DNA from: Sepiola atlantica
Taxonomy: Eukaryota > Mollusca > Cephalopoda > Sepiida > Sepiolidae
NCBI GenBank assembly: GCA_963556195.1
Contig: OY744516.1
Location: 30,232,183-30,296,182, forward strand
Length of the DNA: 64,000 nucleotides
Direction: 5' to 3'
A program made the position numbers and the translations under genes. Shown here one piece after another: positions 31,320 to 43,465 of the stretch. How positions within the stretch are numbered: position 1 is the stretch's first letter; every line of letters begins with the position of its first letter. The notes under the pieces were generated by a model, which was not told the DNA's origin, made no database searches, and was given only the letters and a program-made list of their open reading frames with translations.

Positions 31320-31405
31320 CTTTTTGGAGGTGGGTTCCTAATCCGTCAAAGTGAGATAAAAGTAAAAATTGTTGCAGTCCAGAAGGATTTCTTCACTATG
31401 AGATT
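31320..31405 (-). mobile_element. SINE family B body fragment
   Basis: On the - strand: AAATCCTTCTGGACTGCAAC, AATTTTTACTTTTATCTCAC and GGATTAGGAACCCACCTCC. It matches the B body without the head. It sits 100 bp from the previous fragment in the same orientation and may be a second copy or a duplicated part. Confidence 0.6.
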
Positions 31406-31639
31406 TTTTAATTTTTTTTATTTTTGTAATAAGTAAATGAATAAAGTGATATCGAGAGCGGGTGGTTATAATAGGTAAAAGTTAAAATGAAAAAATGAGA
31501 AAATACTAAAAATAAAAATCACCTAAAGTATGGAATTTTTCGAGAAGAATAAAGGAAACAAATCATATGAAAGAAACAATAATATATTCTGAGGTTTTGC
31601 CATAGTTTAAATAATATTCGATTAATTGGAAGGTCAAAA

Positions 31640-31672
<33 letters not shown>

Positions 31673-32599
31673 CTTACCGGCCAGGATCATAGAAATGAGC
31701 TGTTACGGGCTGCATGAGATTTCTATGAGCAATTGGATGTTTTTTAAGCGTGGACCTCTGTTCGGTTTACACTGTAAGCCCTAAGTGTTATGGATGAAAT
31801 TGCCGAAGCGTTTAAGGCATAAAAGTATAATTGATAGAAAGGAAGTATACGTGTAACAATCAAAGATTCGCAACTGAAATGAATTTTCTCGGAGATTAAT
31901 AAGTATGTGACGCCATTTTGAATCAATGTACGAAAGAATTTATTCAGTTTGTTAATGAAAACCGGAAATTCTTAAATGAGTTTACGGGTATGTTTAATAG
32001 TTCTAAGTAACGATGGACAATAAATAAGTAAATGTAATCTGATATTCTGTGATTTTGAAGGAATATCAAGGAGGAATTATGGATTGATGTCGGAATCTTG
32101 TATATTATGTATGAAATTAGAAGAATGAAATATTTATGGTGATGATTGTATAAAATATCTAATGTAATTTATTTACCGTTAAGTGGGAGAATAGGAGTAA
32201 ATAAAGATTAGAGGGAAAAGTTTTTGCTAACATCTGTATGGAGTATGTTTAAAAATTTTTTTTTATTAGATGTTGAAAATAGTCATAAATTTCTTGAAAC
32301 ACGCTTGAGTGAATAGTGGTGAGTTTAGTAGCCTATGATGCATGTGGTTATTTTTTTTTTTACTCTCACCAAAGGTAGAGGGGGGGGGGGAAATCGTGTG
32401 TTGGTGTTTCGCTCGTCAGTATGGAACCGTATCACTGGTTGGACAGTTTGAACCCCAGCTCAAAGTATTATGAACCCTGGTCTCGTAGCCAACGCGATGA
32501 TCACACTTGAAATGTGAGAGAAATACGTTCTATTTTTTTTTATGTAAACACAAGTACTGTGATTCTAAGGAGTTCTTATCTCCTAAGGGAAAGAACCAT
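31406..32599. other. unassigned AT-rich stretch
   Basis: T run of about 24 at 31648-31671 and a G run near 32380-32391. No gene supported; short frames have no family features. Confidence 0.4.
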
Positions 32600-33130
32600 C
32601 CAATGCGGCTAATTATGAATCATAAATTATTTCTCGAAAGGTTTCAACTTTATAGGAGCTTGATAATTATAACAAGCCGCGCGTGCGTGGTCCCCCTCTG
32701 TATGTAACTCGATGTGGCGAGTGTAAAATGCAATAAATTTGGGCAATTTGGGGCATTTTGCCCCCCCCCCCCTTTGACCCCCTGGGAGCGCGAACGAGAA
32801 TTTTTCTGAGGTCAAGGATGCTCATTTTATATCCAGAACAATTGCCTCTACATTTTGGCCAAGTTTCAGAAAAATTGAATGGATGGATCAAACGTTATGG
32901 GAGAAAAGGGTAATTTTTTGCCATTTTGGTAGCTTTTGACCCCCTGTGGGTGGGGGGGGGGTTTAACCAAATTTTTTTGAAAAAATCAGAATGTCACTTT
33001 CTAACCTGACAAAAGTTACAACTTCATGCAAAATTTCAGAGAAATTTAATGGATGGTTGCGGAGAAAAATCCGGACGGACAGACATGCCTCAAAACATAA
33101 GTCCCCCGATTTTATAAATTGAGGGACCAA
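32600..33130 (+). repeat. dispersed repeat with C/G runs and a GGACGGACAGACA end (family N)
   Basis: It contains two related halves. Each has (C or G run) with TTTGACCCCCTG, an 'AAATTTCAGA-AAATT-AATGGATGG' type segment and a GG-GAAAA block. The second half ends AATCCGGACGGACAGACATG and ACATAAGTCCCCCGATTTTA. This wording is familiar to me from repeats in molluscs and other invertebrates, but I cannot name the family. Confidence 0.5.
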
Positions 33131-33186
33131 TTAATATTTTTATATTTACATTACTGAGGTGGCTTTTTTGCTGTCAGGCTGAGGTA

Positions 33187-33395
33187 TGGTTCTGTTCAGT
33201 CCTAGGGGGTCCACCCTCCCATGCTTTACCTTTACTCTGAGAAAAGGGATAGTTAATTGCTAATCGCCTGAGGCACCCTACCAGAGAATGTTGACAAGGT
33301 TGCTTGAGCATTTTTTGTAGGCCCCAGTGTGCTGGCTTTTCAAAACCCCACCCGACTTTGTGGCTAACCTCCTGCAGAGGAGGTAAATATATAAT
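33187..33395 (+). mobile_element. SINE family A copy, 5' truncated
   Basis: It starts within the body at TCTGTTCAGTCCTAGGGGGT and CCACCCTCCCATGCTTTACC. It continues through GCCTGAGGCACCCTACCAG and GCTGGCTTTTCAAAACCCCA to the tail GGCTAACCTCCTGCAGAGGA and GGTAAATATAT. The U2 head is missing. Confidence 0.85.
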
Positions 33396-36334
33396 TACTG
33401 ATGTATTTGTCATTAGCAAAGATACTTGGAAAGAATAGAATGGTTTGAAAAAAACAAACAAAAGTAACATCTTTTAAAACTGTATCATGTTTTTGAACAC
33501 CTTCTCTCTAATTCATGTGAAAACTTTTTCAACTGTTAAATATAATAGATAGCAACAAAAAGTAATCAGCAGCCAACTGTTTGATCTAGTTTCATTTTTT
33601 TTTTTTTTTTTTTTTTTAAATTTTCTTTCGACATCAGTAAAAAATGAAGCCATTTTTTTACCCTCTCCCCTCAGTGCACTATTTTGGTCCATAAGGAATT
33701 TTTATATTCTTTTATTTATTATTTTTTTTTTTTTTGAGGGCATACGGTTCCTCATATCTTCAGCCCATGATTCTTTCTTTTACATTTCATAATACGCAAT
33801 TTTCGGGTGAAGCCCAACGATGTACTCTGCATTGATTGGCTGAGAGAGGGTATAAGTTCAGTGACGTTTCCTATAAATTTAGTGAAAATTATTTCAGCAT
33901 TAAAGTGTACTGAGTGTTTTCCAGAAATGAAGGACACACGTGTAATCCTCATCCAAACATTTTGATTATTTTTATTTCTATAATTTTCAAGTTATTAGTC
34001 AAATTACCTGAAATAAAGTCGTCTTTTTATGGATGTCTGTCATAAAAGGAGACCATTCCCATGATATGGTACCCCCCGTCCCCCTATTGATCAAAAGGAA
34101 ACATACTTATTGTGCAACTATCTCAAAACCCCTAGAACTTTGTGATTTATTTACTTTCTATGGACGTCTGGCACGAACATGGACTCTACAATAATTACAT
34201 CGTCTTATCTTGGGCTTACTTCGTGAGTTTGCCGACAGGTTTATACATTTACTAGTGTACACCCTCGGTCAAAAATGAGGGTGCGGTGGGGAAGAAATTA
34301 TGCTTCACCGGTGTTCACACTCGCTATTTGTCTAGATATATTGCTAACACTTGCATATTAAATCATAGAATTACATAAGTAATTTAATCTGTCATATAAA
34401 TTAGTTGATTTTTTTTTTTTCTTTTGTATAAATTATCACTTCTGATGACCTAAAGGAAACACCCATGATTGACATTTTATTATAGTGGGAGATTTCTTTC
34501 TGAATTCATTTCGGGCAGCGGTGTAAGTATGAGGTTGTCTAACTTGCTATATGCTTTCTCTCTTCCCCTCGCCAATTGAAATGGTTTTTCTCCAGTGACT
34601 AGAAAAAGACGTGTGTGTGGGGAGGGGGGTCTTGGTCTTTATAGTGGAGGATTGTTGTTCCTACCAAGAATGCTCATTTTTTATTTTTTTTTTTATTTAT
34701 CTGGATTTTATCTACATAAAAAGAAATGTTCTGTAAGTAAATACCAATTTTTTTCTTTCTCTCATCACACAGTCGGTGACTTTGATCTAAATAAAATATT
34801 CTTTTCGAACGTTCTCTAATGATTACTGAAAATGAAAGTCACTTTTTATTGCATTAAAAATTTCTGAACAAATTTGGTCCTTTTTGACTCTCATGAATAT
34901 TATTGGTGTGTGGGGGGGGGGGGAGTGCAGCAGAGGCAGATTTTACTTATTAAAATCTAGTGGAATTTTACTGCCAGTGGTTCATTAAAGGGCCTGACTC
35001 AATAGCTACTGATATACAAGGCAATAAAAATAAAATTAAGTCTCTAAAGATTTAAAATAAATTTGATGATCACCACATTAGTAAATTAAGTGGGCCAACA
35101 GGCGTATGTTTAGAGTTAATGAGTGTTACGTCGGGTAGAGGGATGGGGACATGTAGGTTGTAGGTGAAATAACTCAAAACACCATGTAATAATTTATTTC
35201 AATTCAACTTTATATGTTCAAACACTAAAAATAAAGAGGTTAAAGTCTGTGACCAAAATTGTAAATATTGATTGTTACTAAACTTATACCATTTTAAAGA
35301 ATTTCTTTGTTGCTTTCTGAAAACGATTTCCCCGTTCTTACCTAAGATTCTAAATTTCCGCCGAAAGTTTAACAATCGCTCCCGACTTGAACGCTTGTTT
35401 CCTGCCAATGAATGAATCCTTCACAGCTGTTTGTCTGGTATTTTTAATGATCAAAGGTGCCCTTTCTCTTTTGGCCTTATGCCAGGCTAAGCTTAATTCA
35501 ATTTTATGAGTACTTAAGTCTCCATGACCAACTTTTTTTTTCTCCTTAAAACTGAAACGCTCACCAAGGAGTTTGGAAACCGGAAGTAATTGTCACCCCC
35601 CCTCCTCAAAGGTAGACACATCATCCATCCAATATTGACTGTGCAAAGACCCACACCTGCCCCCACCTTCCCAACCCAAAAGTCTGAATACTTTCCTTGA
35701 TAACTTTCCCTGTTTCTTCGGAGTAGGGGTAGGTAGAATTGTAGATTTTTTCCATGCTTGCTGGTGGGTATTGTTGAGTAGGTGTTGAATTCTCCAAGTT
35801 TTGTGGTGGTGGTGGGGATCACTTCTTAAAAGGTTGGCAGTTCATTTACTTTGGAACTTTCCTGGGGGTGGGGTCGAGGTTGATAACTTTTAGATCTTCT
35901 GATGGAAAAGTGTTGCTGGGTGAAGAAAATCTTGTTAAATCACGTGGTGAATGAAAAACTGCCAAACATACGAAGATGGAGTCTTTGATGGATTGCCAAA
36001 AATCTGTCTTGTTGGGAAAGCGAGGTCTAAGGTTAATTTGTAATTTGTTAATTTTATTTTGTAACTATATTATAAAACTACAAAAGTATGTCGGGGAAAG
36101 CTGTCGTTTATCTTCACCAATTTTTCATTTGTGTGCAGCTGCAAATATAGTAAATTTATTAAAACTAGCCGGACCCCGTGGAAATTCCAGTGTTTTCTCC
36201 ATCAATCTGTATAATTTATTGTTAATAATATTCCGATGGCTAGAAATATGCATATATTTTACTCGCTAACTTTTGCGTGACTGGATGGAAGTATATATGT
36301 TTATTTATATTAAACGGTTGCTCAAGGTAAAAAC
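33396..36334. other. large unassigned AT-rich stretch
   Basis: I see no gene or known repeat in these 2.9 kb. Local features are T runs at 33597-33617 and 33722-33735 and a G run at about 34911-34923. The 102-codon - strand frame 35514-35822 and the 97-codon + frame 35976-36269 lack recognisable motifs. Confidence 0.4.
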
Positions 36335-36520
36335 TGCTTTCCGCGGTCGTCATCTATGCCCCCCCCCCCCACCCGGGTCGCAATCTTAACCCGGTCGTCC
36401 ACCTCTCACTCGCCCCACTGTGTTCCCGCTCGTCGGCCCCTTACCCACGTTCCCAATTAAGTACTAACTCTGTCTCCCTTTCGATGTATATTAAGCTCAC
36501 CATTTAAAAAAAAAAATATT
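36335..36520. other. GC-rich patch followed by an A run
   Basis: Unusually CpG-rich for the window (TTTCCGCGGTCGTCATC, CACCCGGGTCGCAATC, CCCGCTCGTCGGCCCC). It ends CGATGTATATTAAGCTCACC near an A run of 11. The ending is reminiscent of a LINE 3' UTR joined to its poly-A, but I cannot read a protein. Confidence 0.35.
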
Positions 36521-37221
36521 AAAATATAAATAAATCTCCAGCGATCGGGCGATCCCATCTTAAAAAGAGATGTCAGTGTGACACAGGTAGGTAGATGTTA
36601 GCGTATTAATATATAGATTGTTTGAAATTAAATAACCCTGCCACTCGGTTTCCAGGGTCAAATCCTTCAAAATTGCAGCCAGAAATACCAAAGTATAAAT
36701 CTTATCGACAAACTGACTTTTCTAAGAAAACAATTTTTTATGTAACTTTTAATTGCATGTTTAATATTATCTTTAAAATTAGAAGTGAGAAATGAAATTG
36801 TTGTAATCAAATCATTTTGATTAACAGATCATGAAAATTTAATATTTTCAAAATCCATGGATCAATCTTTTTTCTTTCTTTTTAATAGCCCACTATAATA
36901 AATACCAATGTGTATTTGTATCTATAAATATCCATCTCTTGATGCAAAAGTTAATGAGTAAAAAAGCAAAAACAAAACTACCAGACGAAACCATTTCAAG
37001 TGTTATGGGGAAGGGAGAAACCAAATAGCTAGTCAGGCACCCTCCTTCCAGTCTGAAGAAATCCTTCACTCTATTTTAACGAGACCTTTTCTTTTTTTTT
37101 CTTTTCTTTCCATGCAAATCAATACTTTTTAAAATTTTTTTTAAAAATTTTTTTAAGCGTTCCGCTTTGAAACGCTTTCTTTCTTTTAACTTCACTGAGA
37201 TGTTATTTTATATGAATATAC
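36521..37221. other. unassigned AT-rich stretch
   Basis: A small A/T palindrome near 37130-37160; otherwise nothing. Confidence 0.4.
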
Positions 37222-37609
37222 CATGAAAAATTGCCAGTATACTGAAATCATATGCCCTTAATAGGGTTAAGATGAAAATTCATATACACTAAATGTACAA
37301 AAGCAAGGAAATTCCCAAATTTTTACACTTTTATTGTCATTAAGGGTATGACTACATATCAACCAAACCATTTCATTATCACATCACTACAGTATAAATC
37401 TCTATGCATGAGTGCATGAAGTGTGTGAGGTGCGCTGAAGAAAAATTCCTACCAGTAAAATACATAGCCCTGTTGTGTTCGCATACCCTTAATGACAATA
37501 AAAGTGTAAATATTTGGGAATTTCCTTGCTTTTGTACATTTAGTGTATATGAATTTTCATCTTAACCCTATTAAGGGCATATGATTTCAGTATACTGGCA
37601 TTTATCATG
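37222..37609. mobile_element. foldback element 4, 129 bp arms
   Basis: The left arm (37222-37350) is CATGAAAAATTGCCAGTATA, then CTGAAATCATATGCCCTTAA, TAGGGTTAAGATGAAAATTC, and so on to CATTAAGGGTATG. The right arm (37482-37609) is its reverse complement with only a handful of differences. The 130 bp spacer is unrelated. Homology continues weakly outside both ends. The layout (long arms, unique centre, no ORF) fits a non-autonomous foldback or MITE-type DNA transposon. I see no clear target-site duplication. Confidence 0.95.
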
Positions 37610-38419
37610 GAATGTCACTGCTTTTGTAAAGGCTATGCCTCAATACAATGGACATTTTAAAAGTTTTTTGAAATTTTCTGGAAAACTAAGGTATATGGTA
37701 AACTGAAATTAAAATGCCATCAACTAGACCCTAGAACCTCTATATCTGCCAAAAATCAGCTGAATCCATCAAATAGTTGAGATACAGGGTGGTACGTACG
37801 TACGTACACACACAGATAACATGATTTCATGATTGAACTTTCTGGATCTCTGGGTTGCCTTGACTAATGATGCTGAAATTCTACGCACTTATAGAACCTA
37901 TCAAATAAAAATTTTGTGCAAAGTTTTAACTAATTTGGTTTATTGGTTTTTGAGTTATGATTGATCAAAGAAATGAGATTTCCAGCATAGGCCATTCGTG
38001 TAGTGAATTAAGGGATAGAGCGCTCTCGCGCCTCCCTTGATTAATGCGGACACTGAAGCATGTTTTTTGACTGAGGTCTACACTCGTCATTCCATAATGT
38101 GTAATGGCAACGTGTGTTAATCATCTTGATATCAATGATATTATATCAAGACATCAATTTTTTTTTCTTTATAGAATGATATTTGTACCAAGTATTAAAT
38201 CTTTCATCTCTAAGATTTTCTGTAGTGAAAATTGTCTAGATGTTTTCAATGAAAAATGACAATTAAACACTTTGTCCATCTGTCTGTACATCCGTCAATA
38301 ACAATTTTTTTTTTTTTAAAACGTAATATACATTGTGGAATTTGTTTCGTTTCGAAATGTCAGATCTTCACTACTTTTAGAAATGGAGAATATTGTATTA
38401 ATAGTAAATAATAAATTCT
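37610..38419. other. unassigned; possible dispersed repeat 37740-38040
   Basis: GTACGTACGTACGTAC (about 37791) sits in a GAGATACAGGGTGGTACG context. It resembles the style of family N (a conserved block, then a short tandem, then ACACAGATAAC). Only one copy in the window. Confidence 0.3.
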
Positions 38420-38512
38420 CAACAAATAAAGCGGATGCCCTGACCAGAAATCGAAACTGAAACCCTGATCTTGCGTCTGAGGTTCTACCAACTGAGCTAT
38501 TTGGACTTTCTT
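38420..38512 (-). mobile_element. tRNA-derived SINE head (tRNA-Lys-like)
   Basis: On the - strand: GTCCAAATAGCTCAGTTGGT, AGAACCTCAGACGCAAGATC, then GGGTTTCAGTTTCGATTTCT. Box A (TAGCTCAGTTGG) is perfect; box B (GTTTCGATTTC) is degenerate. The anticodon-stem region does not pair properly and the acceptor ends do not match, so it is a SINE head or tRNA pseudogene. Confidence 0.65.
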
Positions 38513-40486
38513 ATAGAGCTTAAAACATTATCATAACAAAATAATTATCGCTTTTACATGACGTCATAGATTTGTTTCAAAAAATGAATTTAAACATAAG
38601 CGATAATGAAAAAAAAATGAATGGGTAAACATTATCAATAGTTTTTGAAATTATTTTAAAGAAAAAAAAAATTATTTTGGACTATTAACTACATTTTGTA
38701 TAGTTCTTTCACAATTATATTTGTTTTGAAAAATTTTATTTTTATTTTTTGCGCTCTTATTTTACGTTTAGAAATCTAACCACAAACTTATATGCAAATC
38801 GTTTAATGCAATTTCTGTTGCAAATATAGTTATTTTTTAATTTGTTTCATTGCCATATATTATAGTAATTTGTGTCCGTCTTGTATGATATTTCATGGGC
38901 AAACTTGAAAAGGGCTCGCTTCAAAAGCTCTTTCGTGTTTTTATTTGGTAAAACTACCAAAAACAATCATTTGAGTATACATTGTTAGGCAGAGTTTGCT
39001 TGTTTAGACTACGTTGTTAAATTTCGCTGTATTAATGCTTTCCCTTAAATAAGAGTTCCCGCTTTTACTCACCAGTTCATTGGAGTTTGTTGCAAAAACA
39101 TCTCTGGAGCTCACATGTATTTTTTATTTTTTTTTTTTATTTTTTTTTTTTTTATATTCCATCACAGTATGTCAGAAATATATCTCAAATTCTTCAGATG
39201 GATTTAATCTGATAAGTAGCTTCAGTAAATATTACCGCGATTCACTTTTGGACTTTGTTAAATTCAATGTCGAAATGTTGAATTATTATTTCATCCTTGT
39301 CCAGGTCTGTTAAAGTCTGTAGCCATTAATCAGTTGGATTTATTTTCTCTTCAGAGAATGTCAGAAATGTCTAAAAATTATTCTCATGAAGGAATGATTT
39401 TGATGTCTACATTTTCTCTTAATACATTCATTATTTACTCTTGAATTCATTAATAAATATTGAATTCTGATTCTATCCTTGTCTCCATGTAGTGAGAAGT
39501 TGAACGTTCATCAAAGTTAATGTTACTGCTCAATGCAATCTCCTAGCTAATGGTAAGCGCAAGAAATTTAAATAAAAAAATAATTCTTTATCATTAATGT
39601 TAAAATATTTCTAAACTTAATTTTAAAATTTATCCCGTCTTGATTAAATAAACTTTTAATTTGTGCACACATCAAATAAAAAAAAATATGTATTATGTTT
39701 CAAATCACTAACAGGAATTAAAAATGCGTTTTGCACATTAAATATTCCAATGGTGTATATTCTAATTGCAAAAAGGTTAGTTTCAACCGCTACTCTCTCT
39801 GCATGGTTGGCTTTCAGTCAGCCATACTGGGAAAGCATTTTACATTGCGAGGGGGAAGGTGTAATTCACCACCGAAGAGGGGAAAGTTATTTTTCATTTA
39901 TTTTTTTCGTAATTAAACTGACATTTAATAAAAACAATTCAGTATTTTTTTAATTACCTCACCACAAATGCTTACCTGATTATTTATTTTTTTTTTTGAA
40001 AACTATCATTACCTCTAAAATATTTCTCCAAGTAAATTATCCTATCGTGATTAAACAAAAGATTTGAATTTCCACACATGTCAACACAGTGGTAAAAATC
40101 TATCACAAATTATGTTGAATTGCCAATCAAAACACATCTCCCACACACAAAAAAAACGTCTAGGGGCATACTGTGTTTCATTTCAAGTGAGATTGAAATA
40201 TGAATTAATATACCAGTTACTAAATATCTTCTGGATGTTAATGAGTGACAAGAGGACTTATTTCTGTGGCAGGGAAAAGTCCTCCCTCCCATTTAAAATA
40301 TCACAAAGCAAAATGAAAATATCAACCTGGAAAATGTAATTGACAAAATCTATTAGAAATACATTTTTTAAGAATATAGTTTGATTAAAATCGGATGTTT
40401 ATATCAAAAGAATAAGAGGTTGTAGGAAGTAAGCTGTAATGTGCGAAAATCCAGAGATTGGCTTTAATTTATATATTAGATTATAT
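38513..40486. other. unassigned AT-rich stretch
   Basis: T-rich low-complexity around 39118-39153. No gene or known repeat in these 2 kb. Confidence 0.4.
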
Positions 40487-40508
40487 ATGTGTGTGTGTGT
40501 GTGTGTGT
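40487..40508. repeat. (GT)n microsatellite
   Basis: About 10 GT units following a TATATATG run. Confidence 0.9.
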
Positions 40509-40559
40509 ACATGATTCACTCCTATATTTAGTTTTATGCAAAGAGGGTAGAAACCATTC

Positions 40560-40985
40560 GTGAAAATCGAGATACCTCAGATTTTAAAAAATTTTAGCAA
40601 TTGGTATTAGCCATAAATTAATAAATATTCCCAAAATTGCAGTTTTTCTTGGAGTATTTTAAAGTTGTTTTAGGGGGTATAATATGGGCACAACCTCCCA
40701 TTTGCAAATTTGTATATATCGAATTTGCATTGAATTTTGTCCATAGTCATTAGATACTAATTAATTCCCTGAATTTCTTCAGACCTCTTAAGTTTAAGGC
40801 TTACATTTTAGACATTTTTTTAGAATCAAAATCATGTAATCGATTTTGGAATCATGATTCTCTCAGGTTTAGTATCATTATATCTTGATTTTAATCTTTG
40901 TAATAGGTCATAAAAGTGGTGCAAAGCCGTTCTGTTTTAAAAATTAATTTCATTCCTGGGACGGGTATTCTTAAAGTGTGGGTGT
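40560..40985 (-). repeat. family J, inverted copy
   Basis: On the - strand: AGAATACCCGTCCCAGGAAT, GGCTTTGCACCACTTTTATG, GATTACATGATTTTGATTCT, AATGTCTAAAATGTAAGCCT, TTAATTAGTATCTAATGACT and AATTCAATGCAAATTCGATA. The same blocks occur in the same order as in 45228-45640 and 61950-62290. Confidence 0.8.
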
Positions 40986-40989
40986 GTGT

Positions 40990-40992
40990 GAG

Positions 40993-41026
<34 letters not shown>

Positions 41027-41035
41027 TATATATTA
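40990..41035. repeat. (TA)n microsatellite
   Basis: About 20 TA units with one interruption. Confidence 0.95.
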
Positions 41036-41497
41036 ATCATTTTCTTCACAACCCTTAATGGAAAAGCTAGAATTCTAATGGATTCTCATTGGTTAAAACC
41101 TATTTCCTATTTAATAAGAGTTTAATATTAATCAGAAGAAAACAAGTTTCTTTGATAATTTTATATTTTTTAAATGTTCTCCTCGTGGCATATAAAGCAT
41201 AAATCTCTGTAAAATGTTTTAATAAATTAATAGGTTCATGTTATTTCATACCTTTTATTTATCAATTTGTTTTTTTGTTTTTTTTTTGTATCATTTGGAA
41301 AAATAAATTTTGTTATTCCTAGAAAAGATGTTTAAAATATTGGATTATCTGGCCCAAGGTGAGAATATCGGAACATGTTTATTAGGATTCTTTTTTATTT
41401 ATTTTTTTATTTTATATCAGTCTTGGCTTGTTAAAAAAATATTTTTAACATTCACTTTGTTTATTGGTTTTTATTTGCAGTTTGCTTGTTGTCGTTC
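41036..41497. other. unassigned AT-rich stretch
   Basis: Nothing recognised. Confidence 0.4.
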
Positions 41498-41822
41498 TTC
41501 TATCCCCCTCCCCTCCCGGTTCTAAATGTCTATACATGTCCCTGGATGCAAGATTTCTTGTAAATAGTACTTATTTTCCTTTTTAAATACTAAAATCAAA
41601 CTGACAACATAAAATGGGAGAAGTTGTTGACGATTTAAGTCACAAAGTGCACTTTGCATTTAAGACTATTTTTATCGACAGATCCAATAAACTGAGGACT
41701 GAAATCTGCCTGTTCGAAAATGCACATTATGAACTCGTGGTTGGTTCACTTGAGGCAATCTGAACTTTATTTGACAGACCGAAATCTGGGCTTGTGATCA
41801 CAGAAATCTAAGCACCTCTGGG
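41498..41822 (+). repeat. family K, copy 1
   Basis: Direct repeat of 43466-43812, roughly 80 percent identical by eye. Shared blocks: CTAAAATCAAACTGACAACA, TAAAATGGGAGAAGTTGTT, AAGTGCACTTTGCATTT, ATTTGACAGA-CCGAAA and ACAGAA-TCTAAGCAC-T. No coding potential. Either a segmental duplication or two copies of one dispersed repeat. Confidence 0.85.
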
Positions 41823-41974
41823 AATAATGCAACTATTTCATCTACCAAACAAATGTTTTAGGCACTTTTTTTTTCTTTTTTTTTTTTTTTTAGGGGGGTG
41901 GTGGTGGCAGTTTTTTAACTTATAATTTTTGATGAGGATTGATAATTAGTTTTATTTGGACTATTGATCTCATT
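41823..41974. other. unassigned, with a T run
   Basis: T-rich at 41870-41892. Confidence 0.4.
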
Positions 41975-42310
41975 GATATTTTCTCACTATGTTTTGGCCG
42001 ATGTAACCTCCGGCCTTCTTCAGGTGTCTTGTCAAAACTCGGGAATCTATACAGAATTTGGAATGGAACCCTTTATTTAATCCACGAGGGTTGTTTGCTT
42101 TCAGTAAAATTTATTTAGTAATTCGTAATTGTATTTTTAGTATTGCCCATACTGAGGATTGCACCTTCAACCGTCAGAAGATTGTCACTTAAAACTTATT
42201 ATTTAGCACTTAGACCCGTGACAACGGATATAAGTGGAAGTTACACTGGCCAAAGTGTGAATAACATCCAAGATGAGAACAGTAGTCTGAATAATCGAAA
42301 TTGAGCATCT
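41975..42310 (-). mobile_element. tRNA-headed SINE, family G (second copy)
   Basis: On the - strand: head TATCCGTTGTCACGGGTCTA, box B-like GGTGCAATCCT, body GGATTAAATAAAGGGTTCCA and GAAGATTCCC-like words. The end is GACACCTGAAGAAGGCCGGA and GGTTACATCGGCCAAAACAT. The stretch 42255-42310 also holds AAGATGAGAACAGTAGTCTG on the + strand. That block follows the family body at 27655, so an opposite-strand G piece may abut this one, as at 27.4 kb. Confidence 0.75.
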
Positions 42311-43197
42311 AACCATTGCCCTCTTCAAGGATCGGATCAATTGATCTCTATTCTCCACTTAAAAGGATATGTAGAATGGATTTATCTTATTCAATTTTAT
42401 TTTACCATTGTTACCTCGTCATCTTCCATGATCAGAGGGGATCTACTATGAAAATTAGGCTCTCTAACTCTGGATTGGGCTCCAGACAGGATTTACAAGA
42501 ATGAGGGTTCAACCCCAATTAGCATATTGTCCTGGTTCCACACAGTCAAAGAGATGTAATTATTTGACACACAGCTCGTAATTCCTCTAATGAACATCTA
42601 AATTTAAAGACGTGCATTTACCAGGGTTTGGAAACAGTTAGTCAATCTGACTTGCTAGGCGTTAGATTTTAATCTCTGAAGAATCAGCAGACAGTCTGAA
42701 TATTGGAAGATATTAAAATAGTCTGAAACTTTCGTAATGTAACGAAATTAGCCCATGATGATCGAAAAAGCAGTAAATGAAAATGATAACCAAGATGTAG
42801 GTGAGGGGTGGGTGGGTAGATATTGCATCTGAAATGCGACTGTGATGGTTTTGATAATTCCAACGTTGAAATGAAAATATAAACATTTTGTGTTTTGCCG
42901 ATTTGAGGAATGTTAAAAACAATTGTCACAATTATGTCGCCAGTCGAGAGAACTGAAAAAAACAGAACAAGATTTGTTATTGAAGTGAGCGGACGTTTCA
43001 GCTTTTGCTCCCTCCAGCAAGGGCTGGGGAGTTGATGTCATCTGTAAGGCAGGCGTGTACCAAGAGAATGTTGATTTTCTACTATAATAAATTATAAGAT
43101 ATAAAAAAAAAACTTGTTTCGATTCTCCATTTTTGCTGCAACACCTTTCGCATTTTTTTTTTTTTTTTTTTTTTAACTAAAGAACCGGGCATAATGA
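42311..43197. other. unassigned stretch
   Basis: A short GTTTCAGCTTTTGCTCCCTC motif near 43000 resembles the AACGTTTCG...CTTCAG type repeats (see findings). T run at 43148-43174. Confidence 0.4.
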
Positions 43198-43290
43198 CAA
43201 GAATGCTAGGAGTCTGAATGGGAATTTTTTGAATCCTAAAAGTCTAAGTCAGAGTTTATACCTTCCGACTCTGCAATCCTAGCGCCCACT
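43198..43290 (-). repeat. family F fragment
   Basis: On the - strand: GATTGCAGAGTCGGAAGGTA, TAAACTCTGACTTAGACTTT and AAAAATTCCCATTCAGACTC. It matches the start of family F at 10478 and 56482. Confidence 0.6.
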
Positions 43291-43465
43291 ATAATATTTG
43301 CTGTCTCTTATCTTACGTTTATGCTTCATGCATATATATAACCATTACCAAATGTTAATTAGGTTTATGAATTAAAACGAAACCGCAAATCTATAAAAAT
43401 GTTTATTTACTTCATGAGTTAATTAATTCAGTGCAGTAACTTAATTCCCAGTGAAAAAAAATGCG
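43291..43465. other. unassigned
   Basis: Nothing recognised. Confidence 0.35.

Noticed and set aside
38420..38512. Functional tRNA-Lys gene
   Set aside because: Box A is good, but box B is degenerate, stems do not pair and the acceptor ends do not match. Better read as a SINE head or tRNA pseudogene.
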